Shown here: positions 35,648-43,229 of the stretch, piece after piece
Layout of the letters: each line of letters starts with the position of its first letter
Position numbering within the stretch: position 1 is the stretch's first letter
Assembly (NCBI GenBank): GCA_035286465.1
Contig: DATEDF010000046.1
Location: forward strand, 14,544 to 78,543
Length of the DNA: 64,000 nucleotides
Source: Fen-1231 sp035286465
GTDB taxonomy: Bacteria > Gemmatimonadota > Gemmatimonadetes > Gemmatimonadales > Gemmatimonadaceae
Reading direction: 5' to 3'
Translations under genes and position numbers: made by a program
The notes under the pieces: generated by a model
Seen by the model: the letters and a program-made list of their open reading frames with translations, nothing else
Databases searched by the model: none
Told to the model about the DNA's origin: nothing

Positions 35648-38156
35648 ATGCCAGCTCCTCGAGCGTCGCGAGCTCGAACGGCTTCTCGAGGACCGGCACC
35701 GTCACGCCGGCGAGGAAACCCGAGATGTCCGGCGCCGACACGTCGCCCGTGGAGAGGATCAGGCGGCGCGCCATCGCAGGGGACTCCGCCTCGAGCCGGC
35801 CGACCAGCTCCATCCCCGACAGGCCGGGCATCTTGAGGTCGCAGAGCACCACGTCATAGGGGACGGACGCGTCGCGGCGCAGCAGCTTGGCGACGGCGCC
35901 GGCGCCGTCGGCCGCCTCGTCCACCGCCCAGCCGCGTCGCTCGAAATAGCGCCGGAGCCCGCGGCGGATGGACTCCTCGTCGTCAATGAGGAGGATGCTC
36001 GGCCGCCGCGCCGGCATCGCCCCGAAAGTGCCGAGGGAGGGCGCGTGGCGCGTGCGCGGGCTCGTGTCGGGCTCCTCCTCGGGGACGGGTGGCGGCGGGG
36101 CCGCGGCCGGCGCGACGAGGGGCACGACGGGGAGGCGCAGCGTGAAGCGCGCGCCACTCCCTGCGCCGGCCTCGCGGTTCGCCGCGTGCAGCGTGCCACC
36201 GTGCGCCTGCACGATGCCGAGCGACACCGAGAGACCGAGCCCCACGCCCTGCCCCGTGGGCTTCGTGGTGAAGAACGGCTCGAAGATGCGCGAGAAGAGC
36301 TCGTCGCGGATTCCCGGGCCGTTGTCCTCGACGACCACCTCGTACCAGTCGCCCGCGCGACGCGCCTCGAGCCGCACCGCGCCGCCCGCGCCGGCCGCGT
36401 GCGCCGCGTTCGAGAGCAGGTTGGTCACCACCTGCTCGAAGCCGGCGCGGTCGAGCGCGAGCGCCGTGTCGGGATCCGCGACGGAGGCGCCGAAGGAAAT
36501 CCCCTGCGTGGCGAGCCCGGGCCGCGTGGCGCGCACCAGGGTGTCGAGAACCGGCCCCGGCGTGTCGAGCTTGCGCGGTCGCCGCACGTCCTTGCGCACG
36601 AAGGTGAGCAGGTCGCGCACGATCGTGCGTGAGCGCAGTGCCTGCGCCTGGATGACCTCCAGCGCGATCCGCTCCTCGTCAGGACGCACGTCGGCGAGGA
36701 GATCCTCCGTGAAGTTCAGAATCGCCGCGAGCGGGTTGTTCAGTTCGTGGGCGACGCCGCTCACGAGCTTGCCGAGCGACTCGCTGCGCTCCGCGGCCAC
36801 CACGCGCTCGCGCAGTCCTTCGCGCTCGCGCTCGGCGTGCACCGCCGCCGTTTCGTCGGTCCACACGCCCGCCACCCCGACGACCTTCCCCTCGGCGTCG
36901 CGGATCGGCGCGAGATGGGTCTCGAAGATCCGCTCCGACGGGTCGCTCGCCGCGCCGCCGCTCCACCGGAAGGTGACGTCTTCCCCGGCGAGGGCGCGCG
37001 CGTTCGCCGCCTCGTGCACCGCGGCGGCCTCAGGCGGCAGGATCTCGCGCGCGGTCTTCCCGACGAACGCGCGCGCGCGCTCCGGGTGCGCCTGCGCCCA
37101 TCGCCCGAGGATCGCCGTGTGCCGCTGCGCGGGGTCAATGGTGTAGAACCCGAGGTCGAGCGAGTTCACGAGATGGCGGAAGCGCTCCTCGTTCGCGCGC
37201 AGCTCGTCGGTCTGCCGCCTGGCCTCGGTGACGTCGCGGGCGATCACCAGCACCCCGCCCGTCTCGCCGGCCCGGCGGAACGGCGCGCTCGTGGTCTGCA
37301 GCCAGCGTACCTCGCCGCCCTTCCGGATGTAGCGCACGTCGAGCGCGATCGTCTCCCCCTCCATGTTACGCGCGCGCGCCTCGAGCACGCGGGGCCAATC
37401 CTCCGGTGGGAAGAAGGTCTCGGTCGGCAGCGCCTTCAGCTCTTCCCACCGGTAGCCGCTCTGGTGCAGCGTCGCCGGGTTCACGTCCACGAACCGCCCG
37501 TGCTCGTCAAAGGTCATCACCATGTCCGGCGCCGCCTGCACGAGCAGGAGGTAGCGCTGCTCGGCCATCCGGATGGTCTCGACGAGCCGCCGTTGCAGCA
37601 GCATCATGATGCCGACGAGTCCCACGGCGGCGGTGATCGAGGCCACCGCGTACACATAGTTGCCGCGCACGCTCGGCAGCCCGAGTGGCGAGGGCACCAC
37701 CACGGGCCCGGCGACGATGACCCAGACGAGTCCAGCGTACACGGCGATGATCAGCGCGGCGATGCCGAGCGCCCAGCGGCGCGGCAGCGTCGCGGTCGCG
37801 ACGAGCGCGCTGTGGATGAAGAACACCGCGCCCAGCCATTGCGCCGCGTCGAGAAAGAGGTAGACCGCGCCGAGGAAGAGAACGTCCACCACCACCGTCA
37901 GCGCGTAGCGGCGGAGTTTCGCCTGGAACCCGATCGGCCGCGCGGCCCACGGCGCCATCAGGAGGTTGACGGCGATCCAGAGCCCGATCACGGCGTAAGC
38001 GCGCACGTCCACGCGCGCGCCGGCGAGCTGCCCGATCGCGATCAGCGTCCCCGCCACGACCAGCGTGATCGTGTGCCGCACCGTCGCCTCGCTGATCCAG
38101 CGCGAGGTGGCGGGCTCGATCGCAGCGAACGCGCGGGTCGGGTGTTCGAGACTCAA
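35589..38156 (-). CDS. PAS-sensor histidine kinase with C-terminal receiver
   Basis: 855 residues, TTG start. The N-terminus has about six membrane helices (30-200), then two PAS domains (RYLLLVQAAPDMVMTFDEHGRFVDVNPAT; FRHLVNSLDLGFYTID). The kinase core is SGVAHELNNPLAAILN with His, NLLSNAAHAA, DNGPGI and GQGVGLGLSVSLGIVQAHGG, of the HisKA/NtrB-like type. A receiver closes the protein: ILLIDDEESIRRGLRR, VVLCDLKMPGLSGME, LILSTGD, LEKPF. It is tail to tail with the other hybrid kinase, and divergent from the sigma factor gene. No separate response regulator is adjacent, so its output partner is unknown. Confidence 0.9.
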   Translation of the reverse strand: MSLEHPTRAFAAIEPATSRWISEATVRHTITLVVAGTLIAIGQLAGARVDVRAYAVIGLWIAVNLLMAPWAARPIGFQAKLRRYALTVVVDVLFLGAVYLFLDAAQWLGAVFFIHSALVATATLPRRWALGIAALIIAVYAGLVWVIVAGPVVVPSPLGLPSVRGNYVYAVASITAAVGLVGIMMLLQRRLVETIRMAEQRYLLLVQAAPDMVMTFDEHGRFVDVNPATLHQSGYRWEELKALPTETFFPPEDWPRVLEARARNMEGETIALDVRYIRKGGEVRWLQTTSAPFRRAGETGGVLVIARDVTEARRQTDELRANEERFRHLVNSLDLGFYTIDPAQRHTAILGRWAQAHPERARAFVGKTAREILPPEAAAVHEAANARALAGEDVTFRWSGGAASDPSERIFETHLAPIRDAEGKVVGVAGVWTDETAAVHAEREREGLRERVVAAERSESLGKLVSGVAHELNNPLAAILNFTEDLLADVRPDEERIALEVIQAQALRSRTIVRDLLTFVRKDVRRPRKLDTPGPVLDTLVRATRPGLATQGISFGASVADPDTALALDRAGFEQVVTNLLSNAAHAAGAGGAVRLEARRAGDWYEVVVEDNGPGIRDELFSRIFEPFFTTKPTGQGVGLGLSVSLGIVQAHGGTLHAANREAGAGSGARFTLRLPVVPLVAPAAAPPPPVPEEEPDTSPRTRHAPSLGTFGAMPARRPSILLIDDEESIRRGLRRYFERRGWAVDEAADGAGAVAKLLRRDASVPYDVVLCDLKMPGLSGMELVGRLEAESPAMARRLILSTGDVSAPDISGFLAGVTVPVLEKPFELATLEELAFRVIRETSDPLAPGPPAPS

Positions 38157-38282
38157 GGGGAGATCCGTGGCTGGGCGGCGAGGCGTCGGAGGCGCGTCGA
38201 GCGGATTCTAGTGAGACGAAGCGGCCCGCGCCAACGACGCGTTGCCCTTCTAACGCCCGTCCCCGCCTGCCAGTCTTAATGA

Positions 38283-38861
38283 GTGTCCGTGTCGAGCCCC
38301 GCTCCGACTCCTCCCGACGCCGACCTCGTCGCGCGCGCAGTTCGCGGCGACGCCCAGGCGTTCGATCAGCTGGTGCGGCGTCACTACCGCGCGGCGTTCT
38401 CGCTCGCGCTCGGCGTCCTGGCCAACCGGCACGACGCCGAGGACGTGTGTCAGGATGCGTTCGTGAAGGCGCTGGAGCGGCTCGACGACTGCCGTGAGCC
38501 GTCGCGGTTCGTGCAGTGGCTGATGGTCATCGTGCGAAACCGGGCGCTGAGTTATCGCTCGTACCGCCGGATCCGGGAGACGGCGGAGCTGTTGCCGGAG
38601 ATCGCCGAGGCGCCCGATTCGCCCGCCGTGGATGCCGCGCGCGCCGAGCTGGGCGAGCGGCTCGAGCGAGCGCTCGCGACGCTCAGCAAGGCGCAACGCG
38701 AGGTGGTGCTGCTGCACGACCTGGAAGGATGGAAACACAAGGAGATCGCCGACCTGCTGGAGATGACCGAAGTGCGATCGCGCCAACACCTGTTCGTCGC
38801 TCGGCGGCTGCTGCGCGAGCGGCTCGGGCAGGCCCTGCTGAAGGAGTACTCGCATGAATGA
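38283..38861 (+). CDS. ECF-type RNA polymerase sigma factor
   Basis: 192 residues from GTG 38283 (GTG 38289 also fits). Region 2 is AFDQLVRRHYRAAFSLALGVLANRHDAEDVCQDAFVKALERL; region 4 is LERALATLSKAQREVVLLHDLEGWKHKEIADLLEMTEVRSRQHLFVARRLLRERL. Only these two regions are present, as in extracytoplasmic-function factors. It is followed with an 8-base overlap by a small membrane protein that should be its anti-sigma factor and then by a CpxP-like periplasmic protein, the order of envelope-stress or metal-sensing cassettes such as CnrYXH. Confidence 0.9.
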   Translation: MSVSSPAPTPPDADLVARAVRGDAQAFDQLVRRHYRAAFSLALGVLANRHDAEDVCQDAFVKALERLDDCREPSRFVQWLMVIVRNRALSYRSYRRIRETAELLPEIAEAPDSPAVDAARAELGERLERALATLSKAQREVVLLHDLEGWKHKEIADLLEMTEVRSRQHLFVARRLLRERLGQALLKEYSHE

Positions 38862-39255
38862 GGAACACCCCGTGGACCTGAGTGCGCTCGATCCGACGAC
38901 ACCGCCGGTCGCCTTCGAGGCGCGCGTCGCGAGAGTGCGGCGCGCCGCGGACAGCGTGCTGCGCGCGAGGCGCGAGGGCGCGTTCTTCCGGCGCGAGGGT
39001 GCCCTGCTCGGGCGCGAGGGCGGCACCGCGCTCTTCATGGTCGCGCGGTGGCGTGCGCCGCTCCTGGCCGCGGCCGTGCTCGTGATGCTCGCGTCGGTGG
39101 CGGTGTTTCGTGCGACGCAAGCCGAGCCCGTGGCCGACGCCGAGCCGGTGGACGAAATCGCCGACGCGCTCTACCTCGGCTCGCCGCTGGGGGAGGCCTT
39201 CCTGTCGGCATCGCTCGCGGGGACGGACGTGCTGCTCGGAGGATTCGATCAATGA
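38854..39255 (+). CDS. Small single-helix membrane protein, probable anti-sigma factor
   Basis: 133 residues. A cytoplasmic N-terminal part (1-65, rich in Arg and Glu) is followed by one membrane helix (about 68-86, APLLAAAVLVMLASVAVF) and a ~45-residue periplasmic tail. It lacks the His-Cys zinc motif of ZAS anti-sigma factors. The call comes from position: it overlaps the sigma gene by 8 bases and its TGA overlaps the next ATG. Confidence 0.6.
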   Translation: MNEEHPVDLSALDPTTPPVAFEARVARVRRAADSVLRARREGAFFRREGALLGREGGTALFMVARWRAPLLAAAVLVMLASVAVFRATQAEPVADAEPVDEIADALYLGSPLGEAFLSASLAGTDVLLGGFDQ

Positions 39256-39791
39256 AGGGAGGATTCGAGGCGTTGGGCCGCGTGCGCGCGCAAGCGATGG
39301 TCCTGCTCGTGCTCGCCTTTCTGGCGGGCGCGTTCGCGGGGGTCGCGCTCGAGCGCGTGGCCTTCCGGCCCGTGCGCGGGGAGCGGATCGGGTGGCGTGG
39401 CGGCCGCGGAGGCCCAGGCGGTCCGGGCAGCCCCGAGCGCGGCGGCGTACGCGGCGGGCTGCCGGCCTTCTACGAGCGGCTCTCGCTCACGGATTCGCAG
39501 AAGACGAAGATCGAGGAGATTCTGAAGAAACGGCGTCCGCGGGTGGACTCGCTGATGCAGAGCACGTGGGCGGTCATCGGCGCGGCGTCGGACTCGACGC
39601 GCAAGGAGATTGACGCGGTGCTCACTGCCGATCAGCGGCGGAAGCTCGACTCGCTTCGGCCGTCGCGGGGCCGCGGGTTCGGGCTGCCGGGGTCGCGGGG
39701 AGGGCCGCGCGGCGGTGGTGGCGGAGGGGAGCGCGAGGGCCGGCCGCCGGGAGGGGGTGGGGCACCGCCACGCGGGCCGGGCAGCCGGTAA
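39252..39791 (+). CDS. CpxP/Spy/CnrX-like periplasmic sensor protein
   Basis: 179 residues from ATG 39252, overlapping the previous stop (ATGA). An N-terminal membrane anchor (VLLVLAFLAGAFAGVAL) is followed by a Gly/Arg/Pro spacer and a helical hairpin with two LTxxQ-like turns: LSLTDSQKTKIEEILKKRRPRVDSLM and VLTADQRRKLDSLRP. That is the Spy/CpxP/heavy-metal-resistance fold. The C-terminal 45 residues are Gly/Arg/Pro-rich and probably unstructured. It would sense misfolded protein or metal in the periplasm and control the anti-sigma factor. A terminator follows 11 bases later. Confidence 0.8.
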   Translation: MKGGFEALGRVRAQAMVLLVLAFLAGAFAGVALERVAFRPVRGERIGWRGGRGGPGGPGSPERGGVRGGLPAFYERLSLTDSQKTKIEEILKKRRPRVDSLMQSTWAVIGAASDSTRKEIDAVLTADQRRKLDSLRPSRGRGFGLPGSRGGPRGGGGGGEREGRPPGGGGAPPRGPGSR

Positions 39792-39801
39792 CAGTGGAAA
39801 C

Positions 39802-39840
39802 GCGAGAGCCCCCGGGAAGTCGTTCCGGGGGCTCTCGCTT
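39802..39840. terminator. Strong hairpin, bidirectional terminator
   Basis: GCGAGAGCCCCCGG (39802-39815) pairs perfectly with CCGGGGGCTCTCGC (39825-39838) around a 9-base loop. It is 11 bases past the CpxP-like stop on the plus strand and 33 bases past tRNA-Gly on the minus strand, where TTT follows. It can end both transcripts. Confidence 0.85.
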
Positions 39841-39872
39841 GCGGTCGTGCGTCGTCGGGGCCTCGTGACCAG

Positions 39873-39945
<73 letters not shown>

Positions 39946-39954
39946 GACACCCGG

Positions 39955-39983
39955 AAAATAGTGCGCAAGGCGGGGCGGCGCAA
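39955..39983 (-). promoter_or_regulatory. Promoter of tRNA-Gly
   Basis: On the minus strand TTGCGC, 17 bases, TATTTT, placing the transcription start only a few bases before the tRNA 5' end. Confidence 0.55.
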
Positions 39984-40037
39984 AGCGAGAGAACTGCAAC
40001 GGCGGCCCTCAAGCACCCTGCACCAACCCCCGCATCT

Positions 40038-40580
40038 TCACCGGATCTTCCCGCACGCCGGCACCCGCGGATCGAACGCGTACCCGAACGCCCAGAACGC
40101 ACTGTCGCCGGCGAACACGTCGCACTGGCGCTGGCGCGGGTGGTCAACGGCGGTGAGCCGGAGGCCGGTGGGCCCGACGCGCACGACGTGGAGCGAGACG
40201 TTGGCGGGGCGCTCGGACGCGAGCACCTTGGGATCGGAGGGGTACTCGCCGCGCTCGGCGCGCAGCATCTCCGCCATCGTCAGCGTGCTGCGGAGGAACG
40301 CGACAACGCGCATGTCGGCGGCGGTCGTACGGGCGGCGGCGATGCGGGGGTCGGCGACGCCGGCGGGGAAGGCGAGGTCGCCGGCGCCGACGGGGTCGGC
40401 GACGCTGGCGGGGTCGGCGACGCCAGCGGCGCCGACGGCGCCCGTGGGGACGGCGGGGACGGCGACCATCGTGTTCCCGGCCTGCGCGCGCGAGGGCGAC
40501 GGGCGCCTCGCCGTGACATAGACGATGGCCCCGATGGAGACCGCGAGCACGGCGGCGACGACAATGACGAGGCGACTCAC
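40038..40580 (-). CDS. Pseudopilin-like membrane-anchored protein
   Basis: 180 residues from GTG 40580, chosen because GGGAG lies eight bases upstream and a membrane segment follows (LVIVVAAVLAVSIGAIVYV). After a linker of repeated Ala-Asp-Pro-Val-like units (VADPASVADPVGAGD), the C-terminal part resembles the globular domain of type IV pilins and pseudopilins: MRVVAFLRSTLTMAEMLRAERGEYPSD, then two strands and paired Cys residues near the end. The classical Glu5 pilin signature is not visible, so this is a remote relative or a minor pilin-like protein. The gene is single, downstream of a palindromic repeat. Confidence 0.55.
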   Translation of the reverse strand: MSRLVIVVAAVLAVSIGAIVYVTARRPSPSRAQAGNTMVAVPAVPTGAVGAAGVADPASVADPVGAGDLAFPAGVADPRIAAARTTAADMRVVAFLRSTLTMAEMLRAERGEYPSDPKVLASERPANVSLHVVRVGPTGLRLTAVDHPRQRQCDVFAGDSAFWAFGYAFDPRVPACGKIR

Positions 40581-40629
40581 AGTGCGCTCCCAGGAGTGCG
40601 TATGCAGAGAAACTACAACAGCGAGTAGA

Positions 40630-40715
40630 CGGTGGACGGTAGACAGTAGACAGTAGACCGTTTGCGTCACTGCAGTAACGTGAACGGTCCACCGTCTACG
40701 GTCTACTGTCTGCTC
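40630..40715. repeat. Intergenic palindromic element of GTAGAC-like units
   Basis: Left arm 40630-40662 and right arm 40683-40715 (33 bases each) pair at about 24 positions. Both arms consist of short units such as GTAGACAGT and GTAGACGGT, and the 20-base loop holds a smaller palindrome, ACTGCAGT. It lies between the divergent pseudopilin gene and the permease operon. A second element of the same design is at 60938-61011. Confidence 0.75.
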
Positions 40716-40731
40716 GTTGTTGGCGTTTCCC

Positions 40732-40779
40732 TTGACCGCGGCACCGCCCGGTGACACTGTATCACCTGAGTAACACACC
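40732..40779 (+). promoter_or_regulatory. Promoter and putative GntR operator of the permease array
   Basis: TTGACC (40732-40737), 17 bases, then CACTGTATCAC (40755-40765), with a downstream ACAC at 40773-40776. The GTG start is 33 bases after the first C. The block GTGACACTGTATCAC has inverted GTGA/TCAC arms and would overlap the -10 hexamer. The same arrangement stands before gntR at 52884. Confidence 0.65.
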
Positions 40780-40787
40780 CACGTCTC

Positions 40788-43178
40788 GTGGCCCCCTCCC
40801 TCCCCCCCGCCGTCTCACGCTCCCTCCGCTCGCTTCGCCGCGCGCCGGGGTTCGTGGCCATCGCGACGCTCTCCCTGGGCGCCGCGCTCGGGCTGTCCAC
40901 GGCGGTGTTCGCGCTCATTGACGCGATGACGCACCCCCGGTCGCCGCTGCGCGACGTGGGGCAGCTCTACGAGCTGGTCATCGCGGGCCGCCCCAGAGTG
41001 CCCCTCGAGCGACGCGAACTGGAAGGGGCGCTCTCCGCGATCGGAGGCATCGAGCGCTACGCCTCGGGAAGGTGGATTTGGGGTGACGTCGAAACGGGCG
41101 AAACGGTCGCGCGCATCGGGTATCTGATCGCGCGGCCCGGCTACTTCGAGCTGCTTGGGGTGCGGCCGCGACTCGGCCGGCTGCCGACACAACCCGGCGA
41201 CGCGCAGGCCGGCGTCGCCGTGGTGAGCGACGGGCTCTGGCGACTGCGGTTCGGCAACAGAAACCGGATCACCGGGGAGACCGTCGGGATCGCCGACCGG
41301 CAGTACGCGATCATCGGCGTGCTGCCCAGCCGCGCCGAGGCAGCAGGCCGCACGGACGTCTGGATTCCCGACCCCGCGCCGGACCAGGGCGGGCTCGGCT
41401 TCAGCTTCGTGCGCCTGCGCAGGGGCGTGGGCGAGAAGGAGCTGCAGCCGTCGCTCGACGCGATGGCGAAGCGCCTCACGCAGCTCCACATGGGGCCCAC
41501 CGACCGTCCGTTCAGCGCCTGGCTGAACTCGATGCGGCCCGACCCACTCGCGCTCAAGGACTTTCACTACGCGATGATCGGCGCGGCGGTGTGCGTGCTG
41601 CTCATCGCGTGCGCCAACGTCGCGGCGCTGATGCTCGCGCGCGGCGTCGTGCGGACGCGCGACTACGCGTTGCGGATCGCCCTCGGTGCGGGGCGCGGCG
41701 AGATCGCCCGCGAGGTGATCCTCGAGGTCGTGGTGCTCGCGGTGACGGGCTGTGCGATGGGCGCGATCGTCGCCACGTGGGCCGTGGGCCTGATGACGCG
41801 CGCGACGCCGGACGAGATGCGCTGGCTTGGCTTCGTGCAGCCGCAGTGGAGCGCGCGCGTGCTGGCGCTCTCGGCGATCGCGGTGTTCGGCTCGATCACG
41901 ATCGCCGGGGGCTTCCCCGCCTGGCGCGCGAGCCGCGTGGATCCCGTCGGGCCGCTCAAGGAAGGCGCGGGCGGCACGACCGGCAAGGCGGGGACCCGAT
42001 TTCGCTGGCTGGTGGCCGCGGAACTGACGATCGCGATGACGCTCCTCGTGGGCGCCAGCCTGATGGTGAAGTCGGTGTGGAAGATGGCGAGCTATGACTA
42101 CGGCTTTGATGCGCGCAACGTGCTCTCGGTGCGGATCGGAATGCCGTACCAGCGGCGGGACACCTCCAGTGCCGCGACGCGATGGACCCAGCTCGTGGCG
42201 GAGGCGCTGCAGCGCGTGCGCGCCGTTCCCGGCGTGCGTTCGGCGGCAATGGCATCCACGTGCGGAGCCGATCACAACGTCGTGACCACCGACCGCACCA
42301 TCGAGGGCGGCGTGGCGGGCTACCTCAGGAGCTGCACGAACGTCAGCGCGGACTACTTCCGCACGCTGGGCCGCGAGATCGTCGAGGGCCGCGACTTCAC
42401 CGACGCGGACGCCGCGGCCGGAGGCGCGGTGATCCTCGACGAGTGGACGGCACGCCTCCTCTTTCCGCACGAGCGCGCGGTGGGACGGATGCTCAAGCTC
42501 GGCAACCTCGCGTCGAAGGAGCCCTGGCTCAGGGTCGTGGGCGTGGCGCGTGAGCGCCGCGAGGGCTTCACGCTCTACCCCGAGCTGCCGCGTGACTCGA
42601 TGGCGATGGTGTGGGCCGCGATCCCACCCGCCGCGGATGCGCGTCCCGGCATCGTCGTGCGCGGCGATCCGCGCTCGACGGCAGTGCCGGTCGCGGTCCA
42701 TCGCGCGCTTCGCGGCACTCTTCCCCCGCGGACGTTCGTGGTGGTGAGGCCGTGGCTCTCCACCTGGGAGGACTCGCTGCGCCAGCTCGAGTTCCTCGCC
42801 CTCGTCTTCACGCTCCTCGGCGCGGCCTCGCTGGCCCTGGGCGCCGCCGGGCTCTTCAGCGTCATCTCCTACATTGCCGGCCAGCGGATGCGCGAGTTCG
42901 CCGTGCGCATCGCACTCGGCGCCACCACCGACAACGTGCTGCGCCTCGTGCTGCGTGACGGCCTCGTGATGGCGCTCGCGGGCACGGCCGTGGGCGCGGG
43001 GCTCGGGATGAAGGCGGGCTTCCTGCTCTGGGACAAGATGTACGACACGTATCCGGTGGACGTGACGGCGCTGGTCGCGGCCGAGGCGGTGCTCCTGCTC
43101 ACGACGATGCTCGCCTGCCTCGGGCCCGCGCTCCGGGCGACGAAGGCAAACCCGGTGGAGGTGTTGCGTGCGGCGTGA
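40788..43178 (+). CDS. ADOP-type (orphan MacB/FtsX) permease 1
   Basis: 796 residues, GTG start. The ADOP N-terminal motif RSLRSLRRAPGFVAIATLSLG opens the protein. A periplasmic MacB-type domain, three helices of the first FtsX domain (GAAVCVLLIACANVAALMLARG, then two more), a linking helix, a second periplasmic domain and the second FtsX domain follow. The C-terminal ANPVEVLRAA is typical of this family. ADOPs occur without their own ATPase; they are presumed to move peptides, lipids or signals across the inner membrane. First gene of the array, directly behind the GntR-type promoter. Confidence 0.9.
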   Translation: MAPSLPPAVSRSLRSLRRAPGFVAIATLSLGAALGLSTAVFALIDAMTHPRSPLRDVGQLYELVIAGRPRVPLERRELEGALSAIGGIERYASGRWIWGDVETGETVARIGYLIARPGYFELLGVRPRLGRLPTQPGDAQAGVAVVSDGLWRLRFGNRNRITGETVGIADRQYAIIGVLPSRAEAAGRTDVWIPDPAPDQGGLGFSFVRLRRGVGEKELQPSLDAMAKRLTQLHMGPTDRPFSAWLNSMRPDPLALKDFHYAMIGAAVCVLLIACANVAALMLARGVVRTRDYALRIALGAGRGEIAREVILEVVVLAVTGCAMGAIVATWAVGLMTRATPDEMRWLGFVQPQWSARVLALSAIAVFGSITIAGGFPAWRASRVDPVGPLKEGAGGTTGKAGTRFRWLVAAELTIAMTLLVGASLMVKSVWKMASYDYGFDARNVLSVRIGMPYQRRDTSSAATRWTQLVAEALQRVRAVPGVRSAAMASTCGADHNVVTTDRTIEGGVAGYLRSCTNVSADYFRTLGREIVEGRDFTDADAAAGGAVILDEWTARLLFPHERAVGRMLKLGNLASKEPWLRVVGVARERREGFTLYPELPRDSMAMVWAAIPPAADARPGIVVRGDPRSTAVPVAVHRALRGTLPPRTFVVVRPWLSTWEDSLRQLEFLALVFTLLGAASLALGAAGLFSVISYIAGQRMREFAVRIALGATTDNVLRLVLRDGLVMALAGTAVGAGLGMKAGFLLWDKMYDTYPVDVTALVAAEAVLLLTTMLACLGPALRATKANPVEVLRAA

Positions 43179-43229
43179 CGGATCGCGGGACCACGCGGTG
43201 GCCATGATGCGCCTACCACCGCGCCGGGC

